From Nioella sp965215655 (GTDB lineage Bacteria > Pseudomonadota > Alphaproteobacteria > Rhodobacterales > Rhodobacteraceae), in NCBI RefSeq assembly GCF_965215655.1, contig NZ_OZ244111.1:1550001-1614000 (forward strand): a stretch of 64,000 nucleotides of DNA. The letters run 5' to 3'. The first letter of the stretch is position 1. The number at the start of each line of letters is the position of its first letter. This document shows positions 9,167-16,990 of this stretch, piece after piece. The position numbers were made by a program, and so were the translations under genes. Under the pieces are notes generated by a model. It was not told where the DNA came from. It worked only from the letters and a program-made list of their open reading frames with translations, and did not search any database.

Positions 9167-9457
9167 ATGCCATCTGCACTCTGGATTGCCCATGTGACGG
9201 TGACCGACGAAGCGGCCTATTCGAAATACGCGGCAATCGCGACGGAGGCGATTGCCGAACATGGCGGTGTCTTTCTGGCCCGTGGCGGGCGCTACGTCCA
9301 GAAGGAAGGCCGGGACCATCCCCGCAATGTGGTGGCCCGGTTTCCGTCTCTCGACGCGGCCAACGCGTGCTATGAATCGGCGCGCTACCAGGAGGCGCTA
9401 AGCCATGCGCGCGGCGCGTCCGAGCGTGATCTGGTGATCGTCGAGGAATACGAATAG
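9167..9457 (+). CDS. DUF1330 family protein
   Basis: 96-residue cytoplasmic protein with the ferredoxin-like dimeric alpha/beta barrel pattern of DUF1330: SALWIAHVTVTDEAAYSKYA at the start, FLARGGRYVQKEG in the middle and RYQEALSHARGASERDLVIVEEYE at the end. Biochemical function unknown. It begins immediately after alaS and is likely cotranscribed with it. Confidence 0.85.
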   Translation: MPSALWIAHVTVTDEAAYSKYAAIATEAIAEHGGVFLARGGRYVQKEGRDHPRNVVARFPSLDAANACYESARYQEALSHARGASERDLVIVEEYE

Positions 9458-9658
9458 GGCGGTTCGCCACCCTCGTGGCATCGAGCGGGGGCGGCCCTCG
9501 TCAAGCCCCTGCGGCGCTTTCCTCGGGCCGCATTGCCACAGACGGAATGCGCGAGCCCTTGGCATTTCGGGCGTGGTGATCGCGTCCGGGCTGCAAAACG
9601 CTTCCCTGCGCCGGGGCCTCGGCGCAAAAAACATATCTCATCCACCGGAGAGCGCCGC

Positions 9659-10432
9659 ATGTGCCGTTGGGCCGCCTATATCGGGGAACCGATCTTTCTG
9701 GACGAGGTGGTCAGCCGTCCCGGCCATTCCCTGATCCACCAAAGTCAGAACGCCACAGAGGCAAAGACCGTCACCAATGGCGACGGGTTCGGGTTGGCCT
9801 GGTATGACCGAAGGCCGGAACCGGGGCTCTACCGCGATGTCTATCCGGCCTGGTCGGACCCGAACCTGAGGTCGCTTGCGGAACAGGTGCGCTCCGGCCT
9901 GTTCCTGGCCCATGTGCGCGCCTCGACCGGGTCGGCGATCAGCCGCAACAACTGTCATCCCTTCGTGGTCGGGCGTTGGAGCTTCATGCATAACGGGCAG
10001 GTCGGCGGGTTTGAACATTTCCGTAAACATGCCGACATGATGGTGCCCGACGATCTTTATGCCTATCGCAAAGGGGCGACGGATAGCGAGGTGCTGTTCC
10101 TTCTGGCACTAGCGGAAGGTCTGGACGGCGATCCGGCGGGGGCGCTGGCACGGGCGGCGGGCAAGCTGGCGGGATTATCCCGGTCGCTCGGCGCAGCGCC
10201 ACATTTGCGCCTGTCGGCTGCGTTCAGCGATGGCACCGCGCTCTGGGCCGCACGCGGATCCTGCGACAGCATTTCGCCCACGGTTTACTACCGCTGGTCG
10301 GACACGCGCATGGGATGGGCGGTTGTTTCTGAACCGCTGGAGATGGGAGAGGCCGACTGGACACCGCTGGCCCCCGGCAAGATCGCCCGGTTCGAAGGCG
10401 ACCGGATGGAGCTTTACGACCTGCCGCTCTGA
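9659..10432 (+). CDS. Class II glutamine amidotransferase (YafJ/EgtC-like)
   Basis: 257 residues starting MCRWAAYIGEPI, so that the nucleophilic Cys2 is exposed after removal of Met1, as required in Ntn glutamine amidotransferases. The reading frame is open further upstream, but only this start makes sense. Further family signatures are NGDGFGLAWYD, FLAHVRASTGSAISRNNCHPF and WSFMHNGQVGGF. No synthase domain is fused, so the physiological partner is unknown. Its 3' end overlaps the convergent membrane-protein gene by 19 bp. Confidence 0.82.
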   Translation: MCRWAAYIGEPIFLDEVVSRPGHSLIHQSQNATEAKTVTNGDGFGLAWYDRRPEPGLYRDVYPAWSDPNLRSLAEQVRSGLFLAHVRASTGSAISRNNCHPFVVGRWSFMHNGQVGGFEHFRKHADMMVPDDLYAYRKGATDSEVLFLLALAEGLDGDPAGALARAAGKLAGLSRSLGAAPHLRLSAAFSDGTALWAARGSCDSISPTVYYRWSDTRMGWAVVSEPLEMGEADWTPLAPGKIARFEGDRMELYDLPL

Positions 10433-11205
10433 TCCCCGTCCCGTTCCTCGGGCGCAGGCATCTCGGGCCTTGCCTGCCGGAAATAGCCCGCGATCAGCGA
10501 CAGCCGCATCGACAGACTGTCTTTCTGCTCGTGCAACTGGCGCACAGTCATCCGGCGGCGGCGCACCACTGCGCGGGCGACGCGGAAATCCCACCGGCGT
10601 TTCTGTTCCAGATAGCTTTCCGGCAGGCGGCGGCGGACCCATGTCCACGCCCATCCCAGTTGCAGAAAGGCGATCAGCTTGAAGAGCCACTTGGCCAGCG
10701 TCGTCCACAGCATCCGCCAGAGCGCGCCGACGCCCGCCGCGATCATGAAGGGCAGCTTGACCGAGAAGAGCACGACCCAAAGCCCGATGGAACTGACCGA
10801 GAGCGCCAGCGTGGCGAAGATCACGATGAGCGCGGCGACGAGTTGTTCATACCATGCCAGCCCGCGATACCAGTCCATCATCCGGCTGTAACGCTCGGCC
10901 GCTGCTGCCTTGAACCGTTTGAACAGCGCATCCAGCCGGTTGCGCAGGGCCGAGCCCATGATCATCGGCAGGACCGTGGTCATGACCCATTTCTTGATCA
11001 GCTCGATGCGGAAGAAGAGCGCGGCTTGCGTTTTCAGCCAGATCAGCACCGCGGGTAGCTCGATTGACACGATCTTCTGGCCGATCACCTTGAGCTGCAG
11101 GAAGATCAGACCAAGTGCGATCAGCACCTCGTCGCCGAGCCAAAGGGTCAGCAGGACCGACAGGGCCACAACGAGGATAAGCAGAAACAGGGCGCGCCAG
11201 AACAT
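10414..11205 (-). CDS. Membrane protein of unknown function
   Basis: 263 residues, family not recognised. Hydrophobic segments lie at about residues 2-45 (LFLLILVVALSVLLTLWLGDE...) and 122-160 (LVAALIVIFATLALSVSSIGLWVVLF), with a basic, arginine-rich C-terminal third (WVRRRLPESYLEQKRRWDFRVARAVVRRRRM) likely in the cytoplasm. Convergent with the glutamine amidotransferase gene. Separated by 31 bp from the gene upstream on the same strand, so possibly part of the icd transcript. Confidence 0.65.
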   Translation of the reverse strand: MFWRALFLLILVVALSVLLTLWLGDEVLIALGLIFLQLKVIGQKIVSIELPAVLIWLKTQAALFFRIELIKKWVMTTVLPMIMGSALRNRLDALFKRFKAAAAERYSRMMDWYRGLAWYEQLVAALIVIFATLALSVSSIGLWVVLFSVKLPFMIAAGVGALWRMLWTTLAKWLFKLIAFLQLGWAWTWVRRRLPESYLEQKRRWDFRVARAVVRRRRMTVRQLHEQKDSLSMRLSLIAGYFRQARPEMPAPEERDGDQSGRS

Positions 11206-11236
11206 GGAGGCAATGTAGCGATTGGTAACGCGGTGG

Positions 11237-11515
11237 CTATGCCTGATCCGTGCCGGGCCCGGCCTTGCGCCGGGCGAGCAGGCGGAACAGCCCGAAGCTG
11301 ACCGCCGGCAGGATCAGAAGCAGCGCGATGACGGTAAGGATCAGGGTTGCCCGCTCATTATCCCAGCAATCAGCCACGTTGTAACCGGGGTTGGCGGCGC
11401 GGCCCCCTTCGCAATCCGCCAGCCATTCAAGCCGAAGCCGGACAACCGCGTAGGCGGGGAACAGCGCCAGAATGGCAGGCAGCCATAGGAGGAGCGATTT
11501 CAGAACGCGGATCAC
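11237..11515 (-). CDS. Small membrane protein
   Basis: 92 residues with two hydrophobic segments (about 5-25 and 57-80) around a short loop with two cysteines (ADCEGGRAANPGYNVADCWDNER), followed by a basic tail. Not recognised. Its ATG overlaps the icd stop codon by 4 bp, so it is probably translated with icd. Confidence 0.6.
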   Translation of the reverse strand: MIRVLKSLLLWLPAILALFPAYAVVRLRLEWLADCEGGRAANPGYNVADCWDNERATLILTVIALLLILPAVSFGLFRLLARRKAGPGTDQA

Positions 11516-12726
11516 CCCGCCAATGCCTTGTTCAGGTTATCGTCGATCTTTTCGAGGAAGCTCATCGTCGTGTGCCAGCCCTGATCGGGGCCGACCAGCA
11601 GGGCGAGGTCCTTGGTCATGTGCCCCGCTTCCACGGTGTCGATGATGACCCGTTCAAGCGTCTCTGCGAAGGTCCGAAGGGGCTGGTTGTCATCCAGCTT
11701 GGCCCGGTGTTTCAGCGCCCCGGTCCAGGCGAAGATCGACGCGATGGAGTTGGTGGAGGTCTGCTGACCAGCCTGATGCTGACGGTAGTGGCGGGTGACG
11801 GTGCCGTGCGCCGCCTCGGCCTCCATGATCTTGCCGTCGGGCGTCAGGAGCTGAGAGCTCATCATCCCGAGGCTGCCGAAACCCTGCGCCACGGTGTCGG
11901 ACTGCACGTCGCCATCGTAGTTCTTGCAGGCCCAGACAAACCCGCCATTCCACTTCAGCGCGCAGGCCACCATGTCGTCGATCAGCCGGTGCTGGTATTC
12001 GATGCCCGCCTCTTTGAACTGGTCTGCGAACTCCGCTTCGAACACCTCCTGGAAAATGTCCTTGAAGCGACCGTCATAGGCCTTGAGGATCGTATTCTTG
12101 GTGGACAGGTAAACCGGCCATTTCAGGTCGAGGCCATAGTTGAACGAGGCGCGGGCGAAGTCCCGGATAGACTCGTCGAGATTGTACATCGCCATGGTGA
12201 CCCCGGCTGAAGGTGCGTCGAAGACCTCGCGTTCGATCACCTCACCATCCTCGCCCTCGAATTTCAGCGTGATCTTGCCCTTGCCCGGAAAACGGAAATC
12301 GGTGGCGCGGTACTGGTCGCCATAGGCGTGGCGGCCCACGACAATGGGTTGGGTCCAGCCGGGCACAAGACGCGGGACATTGCGGCAGATGATCGGTTTG
12401 CGGAAGACCACGCCGCCCAGGATGTTGCGGATCGTTCCGTTGGGGCTGCGATACATGCGCTTGAGGCCGAACTCCTCCACCCGCTGTTCATCGGGTGTGA
12501 TCGTCGCGCATTTGACGGCGCAGCCGACCTCCAGCGTCTTTTCGGCGGCATCCACGGTCACCTGATCGTCGGTCGCGTCGCGGTGTTCGATCCCGAGATC
12601 GTAGTAGAGCAGGTCGATATCCAGATAGGGCAGGATCAGTTTCTGCTTGATGAAATCCCACATGATGCGGGTCATTTCATCGCCGTCCATCTCGACGATG
12701 GGATTGTCGACTTTGATCTTGGTCAT
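11512..12726 (-). CDS. icd: NADP-dependent isocitrate dehydrogenase (homodimeric type)
   Basis: TCA-cycle enzyme converting isocitrate to 2-oxoglutarate with NADP. 404 residues from ATG at 12726 (MTKIKVDNPIVEMDGDEMTRIMW), which fits the usual start of the eukaryote-like, type II family; an in-frame upstream ATG would add 17 unlikely residues. Conserved parts are SPNGTIRNILGGVVFR (substrate loop), GRHAYGDQYRATD, KWPVYLSTKNTILKAYDGRFKD, CKNYDGDVQSDTVAQGFGSLG and AAHGTVTRHYR. An imperfect palindrome at 12781 lies upstream. Confidence 0.96.
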   Translation of the reverse strand: MTKIKVDNPIVEMDGDEMTRIMWDFIKQKLILPYLDIDLLYYDLGIEHRDATDDQVTVDAAEKTLEVGCAVKCATITPDEQRVEEFGLKRMYRSPNGTIRNILGGVVFRKPIICRNVPRLVPGWTQPIVVGRHAYGDQYRATDFRFPGKGKITLKFEGEDGEVIEREVFDAPSAGVTMAMYNLDESIRDFARASFNYGLDLKWPVYLSTKNTILKAYDGRFKDIFQEVFEAEFADQFKEAGIEYQHRLIDDMVACALKWNGGFVWACKNYDGDVQSDTVAQGFGSLGMMSSQLLTPDGKIMEAEAAHGTVTRHYRQHQAGQQTSTNSIASIFAWTGALKHRAKLDDNQPLRTFAETLERVIIDTVEAGHMTKDLALLVGPDQGWHTTMSFLEKIDDNLNKALAG

Positions 12727-12798
12727 CGGGAACCTCGGAACTGGGGGTGTGTTGCGGGAGGGATAGCAACTCTGCAAAGTGTATGCAATCGTATACCG

Positions 12799-13491
12799 TT
12801 ATCCTGGCCTGAGTTCGCGTTGTATCGCGGCGCCAAGCTCCGCCAGGGCGAGAACCTGTTCGGGGCGGGACAGGGCGGTGCGCAGCGAGATCTCCAACCC
12901 CTTGGGCGATCGGCGGATGACGGGCAGCGCACCGCGCGGCAGGCTGTCCTCGGTCCCGTCCATGATCGGGTGCGAGGCGATCGGGGTTAGGGCCTCCCGC
13001 GCCTCGGGCGTGGCCATCATCAGGCAGCGGGCACCGGGGACGTCCACGGATTCGAGCCGCGCGGCCTCGGACCCGAGATCGCCGAACATGCTGGACATCA
13101 GGAAACCGCCCATGCCACCGCCGAGCTTGCCAAGCATGGTTTCGGCCTTCCTGGCCTCCGCGGGTGTGAGGGCAGGCCCAAGAATGGCCAGCCCCTCCGC
13201 GATTCCGGCGTCCGGGGCGTGCCATGTCGTGCTTCGTTTGGTGCGACCGCTGCCATCGGTGGCCGAATTGAGCTTGATTTCCATCCGCCACCCGGCCTCG
13301 GGGTCGGAAATCGTGGTCGCGCGGGCGCGTCCGCCGGAGCCTTCCTGCCGGTCATAGCGCCAGCCCCTGTTCGTCACAACGTCGCGCAGCGCGGCTTGCC
13401 GCCGGGAGGACTGCATGAGCGCGTAGCCGATCAACCCCGTCCCGGCGAGCGATGCGAGAATGAGGATGACAATGGTAAGTGTCTGGGACAT
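12799..13491 (-). CDS. Membrane-anchored protein of unknown function
   Basis: 230 residues from the ATG at 13491 (MSQTLTIVILILASL); an in-frame ATG at 13527 gives 12 more residues. One N-terminal transmembrane helix is followed by a soluble domain with FRNRGWRYDR-like and MEIKLN segments and a C-terminal RPEQVLALAELGAAIQREL. The shape resembles other one-helix proteins that carry a DUF3137-like domain, but I do not recognise it firmly. Confidence 0.55.
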   Translation of the reverse strand: MSQTLTIVILILASLAGTGLIGYALMQSSRRQAALRDVVTNRGWRYDRQEGSGGRARATTISDPEAGWRMEIKLNSATDGSGRTKRSTTWHAPDAGIAEGLAILGPALTPAEARKAETMLGKLGGGMGGFLMSSMFGDLGSEAARLESVDVPGARCLMMATPEAREALTPIASHPIMDGTEDSLPRGALPVIRRSPKGLEISLRTALSRPEQVLALAELGAAIQRELRPG

Positions 13492-13565
13492 GCGGGCTCT
13501 CAAATACTTTGCAGCAACTATGCGCAAAGCCTAACGAACGCCGGCCCGCCTGTCACCGCACGGCA

Positions 13566-14144
13566 TCAGCGCCGACCGAAAAATTCCGTGATCTTCGGGC
13601 TCAGCCAGTCCCACAGCCCCGGTGCGCCCTTGGTGATCTTGTGACCCACGCGGGTGCGGATCTGATCTTCGGTCACATTGTACTCAGGCCAACTGCCGCC
13701 CTCGGAATGCAGGTTCAGAACCGGTGGCTGAAACCGGTCGAGCGCTTTGGCAAAGACGGCATCGGGGCTTTCGGCGGCTTCGAACTCGTCCCAAAGCGCG
13801 CGGAACTCTGTCGCCAGATCATCCGGGAGAAGTCCGAAGATGCGATCTGCAGCCGCCTGTTCGGCGAGGGCAAGCGCCTCAGAGTCGTAGGTGCCGTGAA
13901 CGGGGGCGTCACCTGCGTCGATTTCCACGAGGTCATGCAGGATCAACATGCGGATCACCCGGTCGATGCGCACGCCGTCCGGGGCCTGATCGGCCAGCGT
14001 GAGCGCAAAGAGCGTCAGGTGCCAGCTATGCTCGGCACTGTTTTCGCGGCGGATACGCCCGGTGATCCAGCTGGCCCGGTCGATCCGTTTCAGCCGGTCG
14101 GCCTCGATCAGGAACGCGAGCTGTCGGTCGAGCCGGTCGCTCAT
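13566..14144 (-). CDS. HD-domain hydrolase (YfbR/HDDC2-like nucleotidase)
   Basis: 192-residue HD-superfamily metal-dependent phosphohydrolase. The signature is NSAEHSWHLTLFALTLAD followed by MLILHDLVEIDAGD, the HD pair; the E in VEID and a later Asp complete the metal site. The order and spacing match the 5'-deoxynucleotidase-type HD_3 group. Its ATG overlaps the stop codon of the gene upstream by 4 bp, so it is in an operon with the next two genes. Confidence 0.78.
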   Translation of the reverse strand: MSDRLDRQLAFLIEADRLKRIDRASWITGRIRRENSAEHSWHLTLFALTLADQAPDGVRIDRVIRMLILHDLVEIDAGDAPVHGTYDSEALALAEQAAADRIFGLLPDDLATEFRALWDEFEAAESPDAVFAKALDRFQPPVLNLHSEGGSWPEYNVTEDQIRTRVGHKITKGAPGLWDWLSPKITEFFGRR

Positions 14145-14386
14145 TCCGCCGCTTTCGCCGCCTTGGCCTTGGCGATGCGTGCGTCCAGCCAGATACGCCC
14201 GCGCTTTTCGGCGCGGCGGATGCGGACAGATGTCATGAAGGCCTCTTGCAGAGTCATCGAGGCGGCCCCGATCGTGGTCGACAGCTGTTCGATCAGCCGG
14301 TCGTCATCATAGTCTTCTTCGGCCTGAAGCGCGTCCATCGCCAGCTTGTCGGCCAACTCAGTGATGAAATCGCCGCCACCGGACAT
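14141..14386 (-). CDS. Conserved small protein of unknown function
   Basis: 81 residues, mostly helical and charged (EEDYDDDRLIEQLSTTIGAASMTLQEAFMTSVRIRRAEKRGRIWLD), no signal peptide. Not recognised. It overlaps the genes on both sides (4 bp downstream, 1 bp upstream), which supports a real operon gene. Confidence 0.6.
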   Translation of the reverse strand: MSGGGDFITELADKLAMDALQAEEDYDDDRLIEQLSTTIGAASMTLQEAFMTSVRIRRAEKRGRIWLDARIAKAKAAKAAE

Positions 14387-15039
14387 CAGCGGGTAGACTC
14401 TGTCAGACGGCGCTTCACATAGGTCTGCACCGAGTCGATCATCGGGTCCATGTAGGGATCTTCGAAGAAGTGACCCGCACCTTCCATCTCCTCGTGGGTG
14501 ATGGTGATGCCCTTCTGTTCATGCAGCTTGTCGACCAGAATGCGGGTGTCCTGTGGCTTGGCCACCCGGTCAGCCGATCCGTTGATGATCAGACCAGAGG
14601 AGGGGCAGGGCGCCAGGAAGCTGAAGTCATACATATTGGCGGGCGGGCTGACCGAGATGAAGCCGGTGATCTCTGGCCGACGCATCAGAAGCTGCATCCC
14701 GATCCACGCGCCAAAGCTGAAGCCTGCGACCCAGCAATGTTTGGAGTTCTGGTTCATCGACTGCAGGTAGTCGAGCGCCGAGGCGGCGTCGGAGAGCTCG
14801 CCGATGCCCTGATCATATTCGCCCTGGCTGCGGCCCACGCCGCGGAAGTTGAACCGCAGCACGGTGAAGCCGATCTTGTGGAACGCGTAATGCAGGTTAT
14901 AGACCACGCGGTTGTTCATCGTGCCGCCGAATTGCGGATGCGGGTGCAGGATGATCGCGATCGGGGCGTCCTTGGCTTTCTGGGGGTGGTAGCGGCCTTC
15001 CAGTCGGCCCTCCGGTCCAGGGAAAATCACCTCGGGCAT
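14386..15039 (-). CDS. Alpha/beta hydrolase
   Basis: 217-residue cytoplasmic alpha/beta hydrolase. It has the HPHPQFGGTMNN oxyanion region, the nucleophile elbow AGFSFGAWIG, the acid in INGSADRV and the catalytic His in GAGHFF. This short form without a lid is typical of the CocE-less esterase group often found divergent from iscR in Rhodobacterales. Substrate unknown. First gene of a three-gene operon with the HD hydrolase; divergent from iscR with 198 bp between. Confidence 0.78.
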   Translation of the reverse strand: MPEVIFPGPEGRLEGRYHPQKAKDAPIAIILHPHPQFGGTMNNRVVYNLHYAFHKIGFTVLRFNFRGVGRSQGEYDQGIGELSDAASALDYLQSMNQNSKHCWVAGFSFGAWIGMQLLMRRPEITGFISVSPPANMYDFSFLAPCPSSGLIINGSADRVAKPQDTRILVDKLHEQKGITITHEEMEGAGHFFEDPYMDPMIDSVQTYVKRRLTESTR

Positions 15040-15094
15040 CGCGGCTCCTTCAACTTTTGCTCTTGCTGGCGCGTCTGGCGCGGCGGGGTTGTCA

Positions 15095-15124
15095 TTGACG
15101 CCCTTGCGCGACGCTACCTAGAAT
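15095..15124 (+). promoter_or_regulatory. Sigma-70-type promoter of the iscR-suf operon
   Basis: TTGACG at 15095 and TAGAAT at 15119 are separated by 18 bp, a good match to the housekeeping consensus. The start of transcription would fall near 15131, about 107 bp before iscR. Inferred from sequence only. Confidence 0.5.
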
Positions 15125-15196
15125 GTCGGATCAGCCCCCGTCCGGCTTGAACAGGGGGGTGGATCGCAGTTAAGCCTCCTTGCGGGAAAGGTCAAT

Positions 15197-15214
15197 GTTC
15201 ATAGGCCTCTGAAC
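15197..15214. promoter_or_regulatory. Candidate operator palindrome in the iscR leader
   Basis: GTTCATAGGCCTCTGAAC is an 18-bp inverted repeat with 16 of 18 symmetric positions, centred 33 bp before the iscR start. IscR proteins repress their own operon, so autoregulation is the natural guess, but the binding protein is not known. Confidence 0.4.
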
Positions 15215-15237
15215 GCCGCGCCAGAAGGGATAAACCG

Positions 15238-15699
15238 ATGAAACTGAGCACCAAGGGACGCTATGCGATGGTTGCGCTGGCCGATCTTGCCCTTCAGGGA
15301 ACCGAAGGGCTGACCTCGCTGGCGGAAATCTCGAGGCGTCAGGATATCTCGCTGCCCTATCTCGAACAGCTCTTCGTCAAGCTGCGCCGGGCCGGGCTGG
15401 TGGAGTCGGTGCGGGGGCCGGGCGGGGGCTATCGCCTGGCACGGCCCGCCGCTGAGATCCGGGTGTCCGATGTGCTGGGGGCCGTGGATGAAACGGTGAG
15501 CGCGCTGCATACCGGGGCGGGGGCCTCGGGCGGGATGTCGGGCAGCCGCGCGCAGAGCATGACCAACCGGCTTTGGGAGGGGCTGAGCGCGCATGTCTAT
15601 GTCTTCCTGCACCAGACGCGACTTTCTGACGTGGTGCAGAACGACCTGACCCCGTGCCCGGCGGTGCCGAACCTGTTTCATGTGGTGGATGAGGATTGA
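15238..15699 (+). CDS. iscR: Rrf2-family Fe-S regulator IscR (single-cysteine type)
   Basis: Winged-helix Rrf2 regulator of 153 residues that opens the Fe-S assembly operon. The DNA-binding half is canonical (MKLSTKGRYAMVALADLALQ, SLAEISRRQDISLPYLEQLF, VRGPGGGYRLARP). E. coli IscR binds its cluster through three cysteines and a histidine; here only one cysteine is present, in the tail (LTPCPAVPN). This matches the atypical Fe-S-binding IscR described for Rhodobacter. SD AGAAGGGA lies 8 bp before the ATG. Expected to repress the operon when iron is sufficient. Confidence 0.88.
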   Translation: MKLSTKGRYAMVALADLALQGTEGLTSLAEISRRQDISLPYLEQLFVKLRRAGLVESVRGPGGGYRLARPAAEIRVSDVLGAVDETVSALHTGAGASGGMSGSRAQSMTNRLWEGLSAHVYVFLHQTRLSDVVQNDLTPCPAVPNLFHVVDED

Positions 15700-15735
15700 G
15701 CCATTTCGCTGTGGCGCAGTTGGCTTGTTCTGGAC

Positions 15736-15769
15736 GCCTCCGGCGGAAGTATTTTGGCCAAGAAGAAAG
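15736..15769 (+). repeat. Short intergenic 3'-end repeat
   Basis: GCCTCCGGCGGAAGTATTTT followed by GGCCAAGAAGAAAG, 36 bp after the iscR stop. A diverged copy lies at 25434 after sufS and a partial one (CCGGCGGAAGTAT) at 6331 after recA. All three sit just after stop codons. Such sequences are, to my knowledge, common behind genes of this order. Confidence 0.5.
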
Positions 15770-15874
15770 GTGCAGGGCGCCGCGTTAAGGTTAATGGGGA
15801 TGCGTTAGCGGCCTGGTAACTGGACCTTTCCGGCGGGCCGGGGCAGAAGGGCGCGAACCGAGCAGGAGGGTGAC

Positions 15875-16924
15875 ATGGCACCGCGCAGCTATCTCGACTG
15901 GAACGCGACGGCCCCGCTGCGCCCCGAGGCGCGGAAGGCGATGTATGCGGCCATGGATGTGGTGGGCAACCCGTCCTCGGTCCATGCGGAGGGGCGCGCA
16001 GCCACGGCGCTGATCGAAAAGGCGCGGGCGCAGGTGGCCGAGGCGTTCGGGGCACAGGCCAGCGATATCGTCTTTACCTCGGGCGCGACCGAGGCGGCGG
16101 CGCTGGCGTTGGCGGGGCGTGGGCTGCATGGGTCGGGCGTGGAACATGACGCGGTGCGGGCCTGGGTCACCGAAGAATTGCCGGTGGATGGGGCGGGGCG
16201 GGTCATGGTGACCGACCCCGCGCACTCAACGCTGCAAATCGCCAATTCCGAAACCGGCATTGTGCAGGATCTGCCCGAAGGGCTGGCGGTCTGCGATTTT
16301 ACTCAAGGGTTCGGCAAACTGCCTGTGGCGTTCGATTGGTCCGGCGTCGATATGGGGCTGATCTCGGCCCACAAGCTGGGTGGCCCCAAGGGAATCGGGG
16401 CGCTGGTTTTGCGGCGCGGGCTGGACGTGGAGGCCCGGATAAAGGGCGGCGGGCAGGAAATGGGCCGTCGGTCGGGAACCGAGAACCTGATCGGGATCGC
16501 AGGATTTGGGGGTGCAGTACTGGCAGCTGCACAAGATCTTGCGAATGGGGTCTGGGACCGGGTCGCTCAACTTAGAAATATTCTAGAAAACTCTCTGGAC
16601 CTCGACGGAAATGTAACTATTTTGGTCGGGAAAGGCGCACCACGCCTGCCCAACACCACTTGCCTGGTTACGCCGGGCTGGAAGGGCGAGACGCAGGTGA
16701 TGCAGATGGACCTTGCGGGTTTTGCCATTTCGGCCGGATCCGCCTGCTCCAGCGGCAAGGTGACGTCAAGCGCGGTTCTGCGCGCCATGGGGTTTGACGA
16801 GCGGGATGCCGGATGCGCGATCCGCATCTCGATCGGACCCACGACGACGGAAGACGAGGTCTTGCGCTTCAGCGAGGCCTGGCGGGCGGCACGGGCCAGA
16901 CACCTGTCGCGCGTCAGCAGGTGA
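15875..16924 (+). CDS. Cysteine desulfurase (IscS/NifS-like)
   Basis: PLP enzyme taking sulfur from cysteine for Fe-S clusters. 349 residues, about 50 shorter than IscS. Seen are the start YLDWNATAPLRPEAR, TSGATEAAALAL, the PLP lysine in SAHKLGGPKGIGALV, GGGQEMGRRSGTEN, and the catalytic cysteine loop SAGSACSSGKV, of the flexible group I type. It lies between iscR and sufB as in other Rhodobacterales. A 70-bp patch at 16557-16630 is clearly AT-richer and uses rare codons (AGA, ATA, TTA-like), while the protein stays in frame. Works beside the group II enzyme SufS at the operon end. Confidence 0.88.
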   Translation: MAPRSYLDWNATAPLRPEARKAMYAAMDVVGNPSSVHAEGRAATALIEKARAQVAEAFGAQASDIVFTSGATEAAALALAGRGLHGSGVEHDAVRAWVTEELPVDGAGRVMVTDPAHSTLQIANSETGIVQDLPEGLAVCDFTQGFGKLPVAFDWSGVDMGLISAHKLGGPKGIGALVLRRGLDVEARIKGGGQEMGRRSGTENLIGIAGFGGAVLAAAQDLANGVWDRVAQLRNILENSLDLDGNVTILVGKGAPRLPNTTCLVTPGWKGETQVMQMDLAGFAISAGSACSSGKVTSSAVLRAMGFDERDAGCAIRISIGPTTTEDEVLRFSEAWRAARARHLSRVSR

Positions 16925-16990
16925 ACAGGCGCGTCCCAATGGGGCGCGAGGACATGCGGGCCCTGCGGGGCCAACACAGGGGAACGTGAT

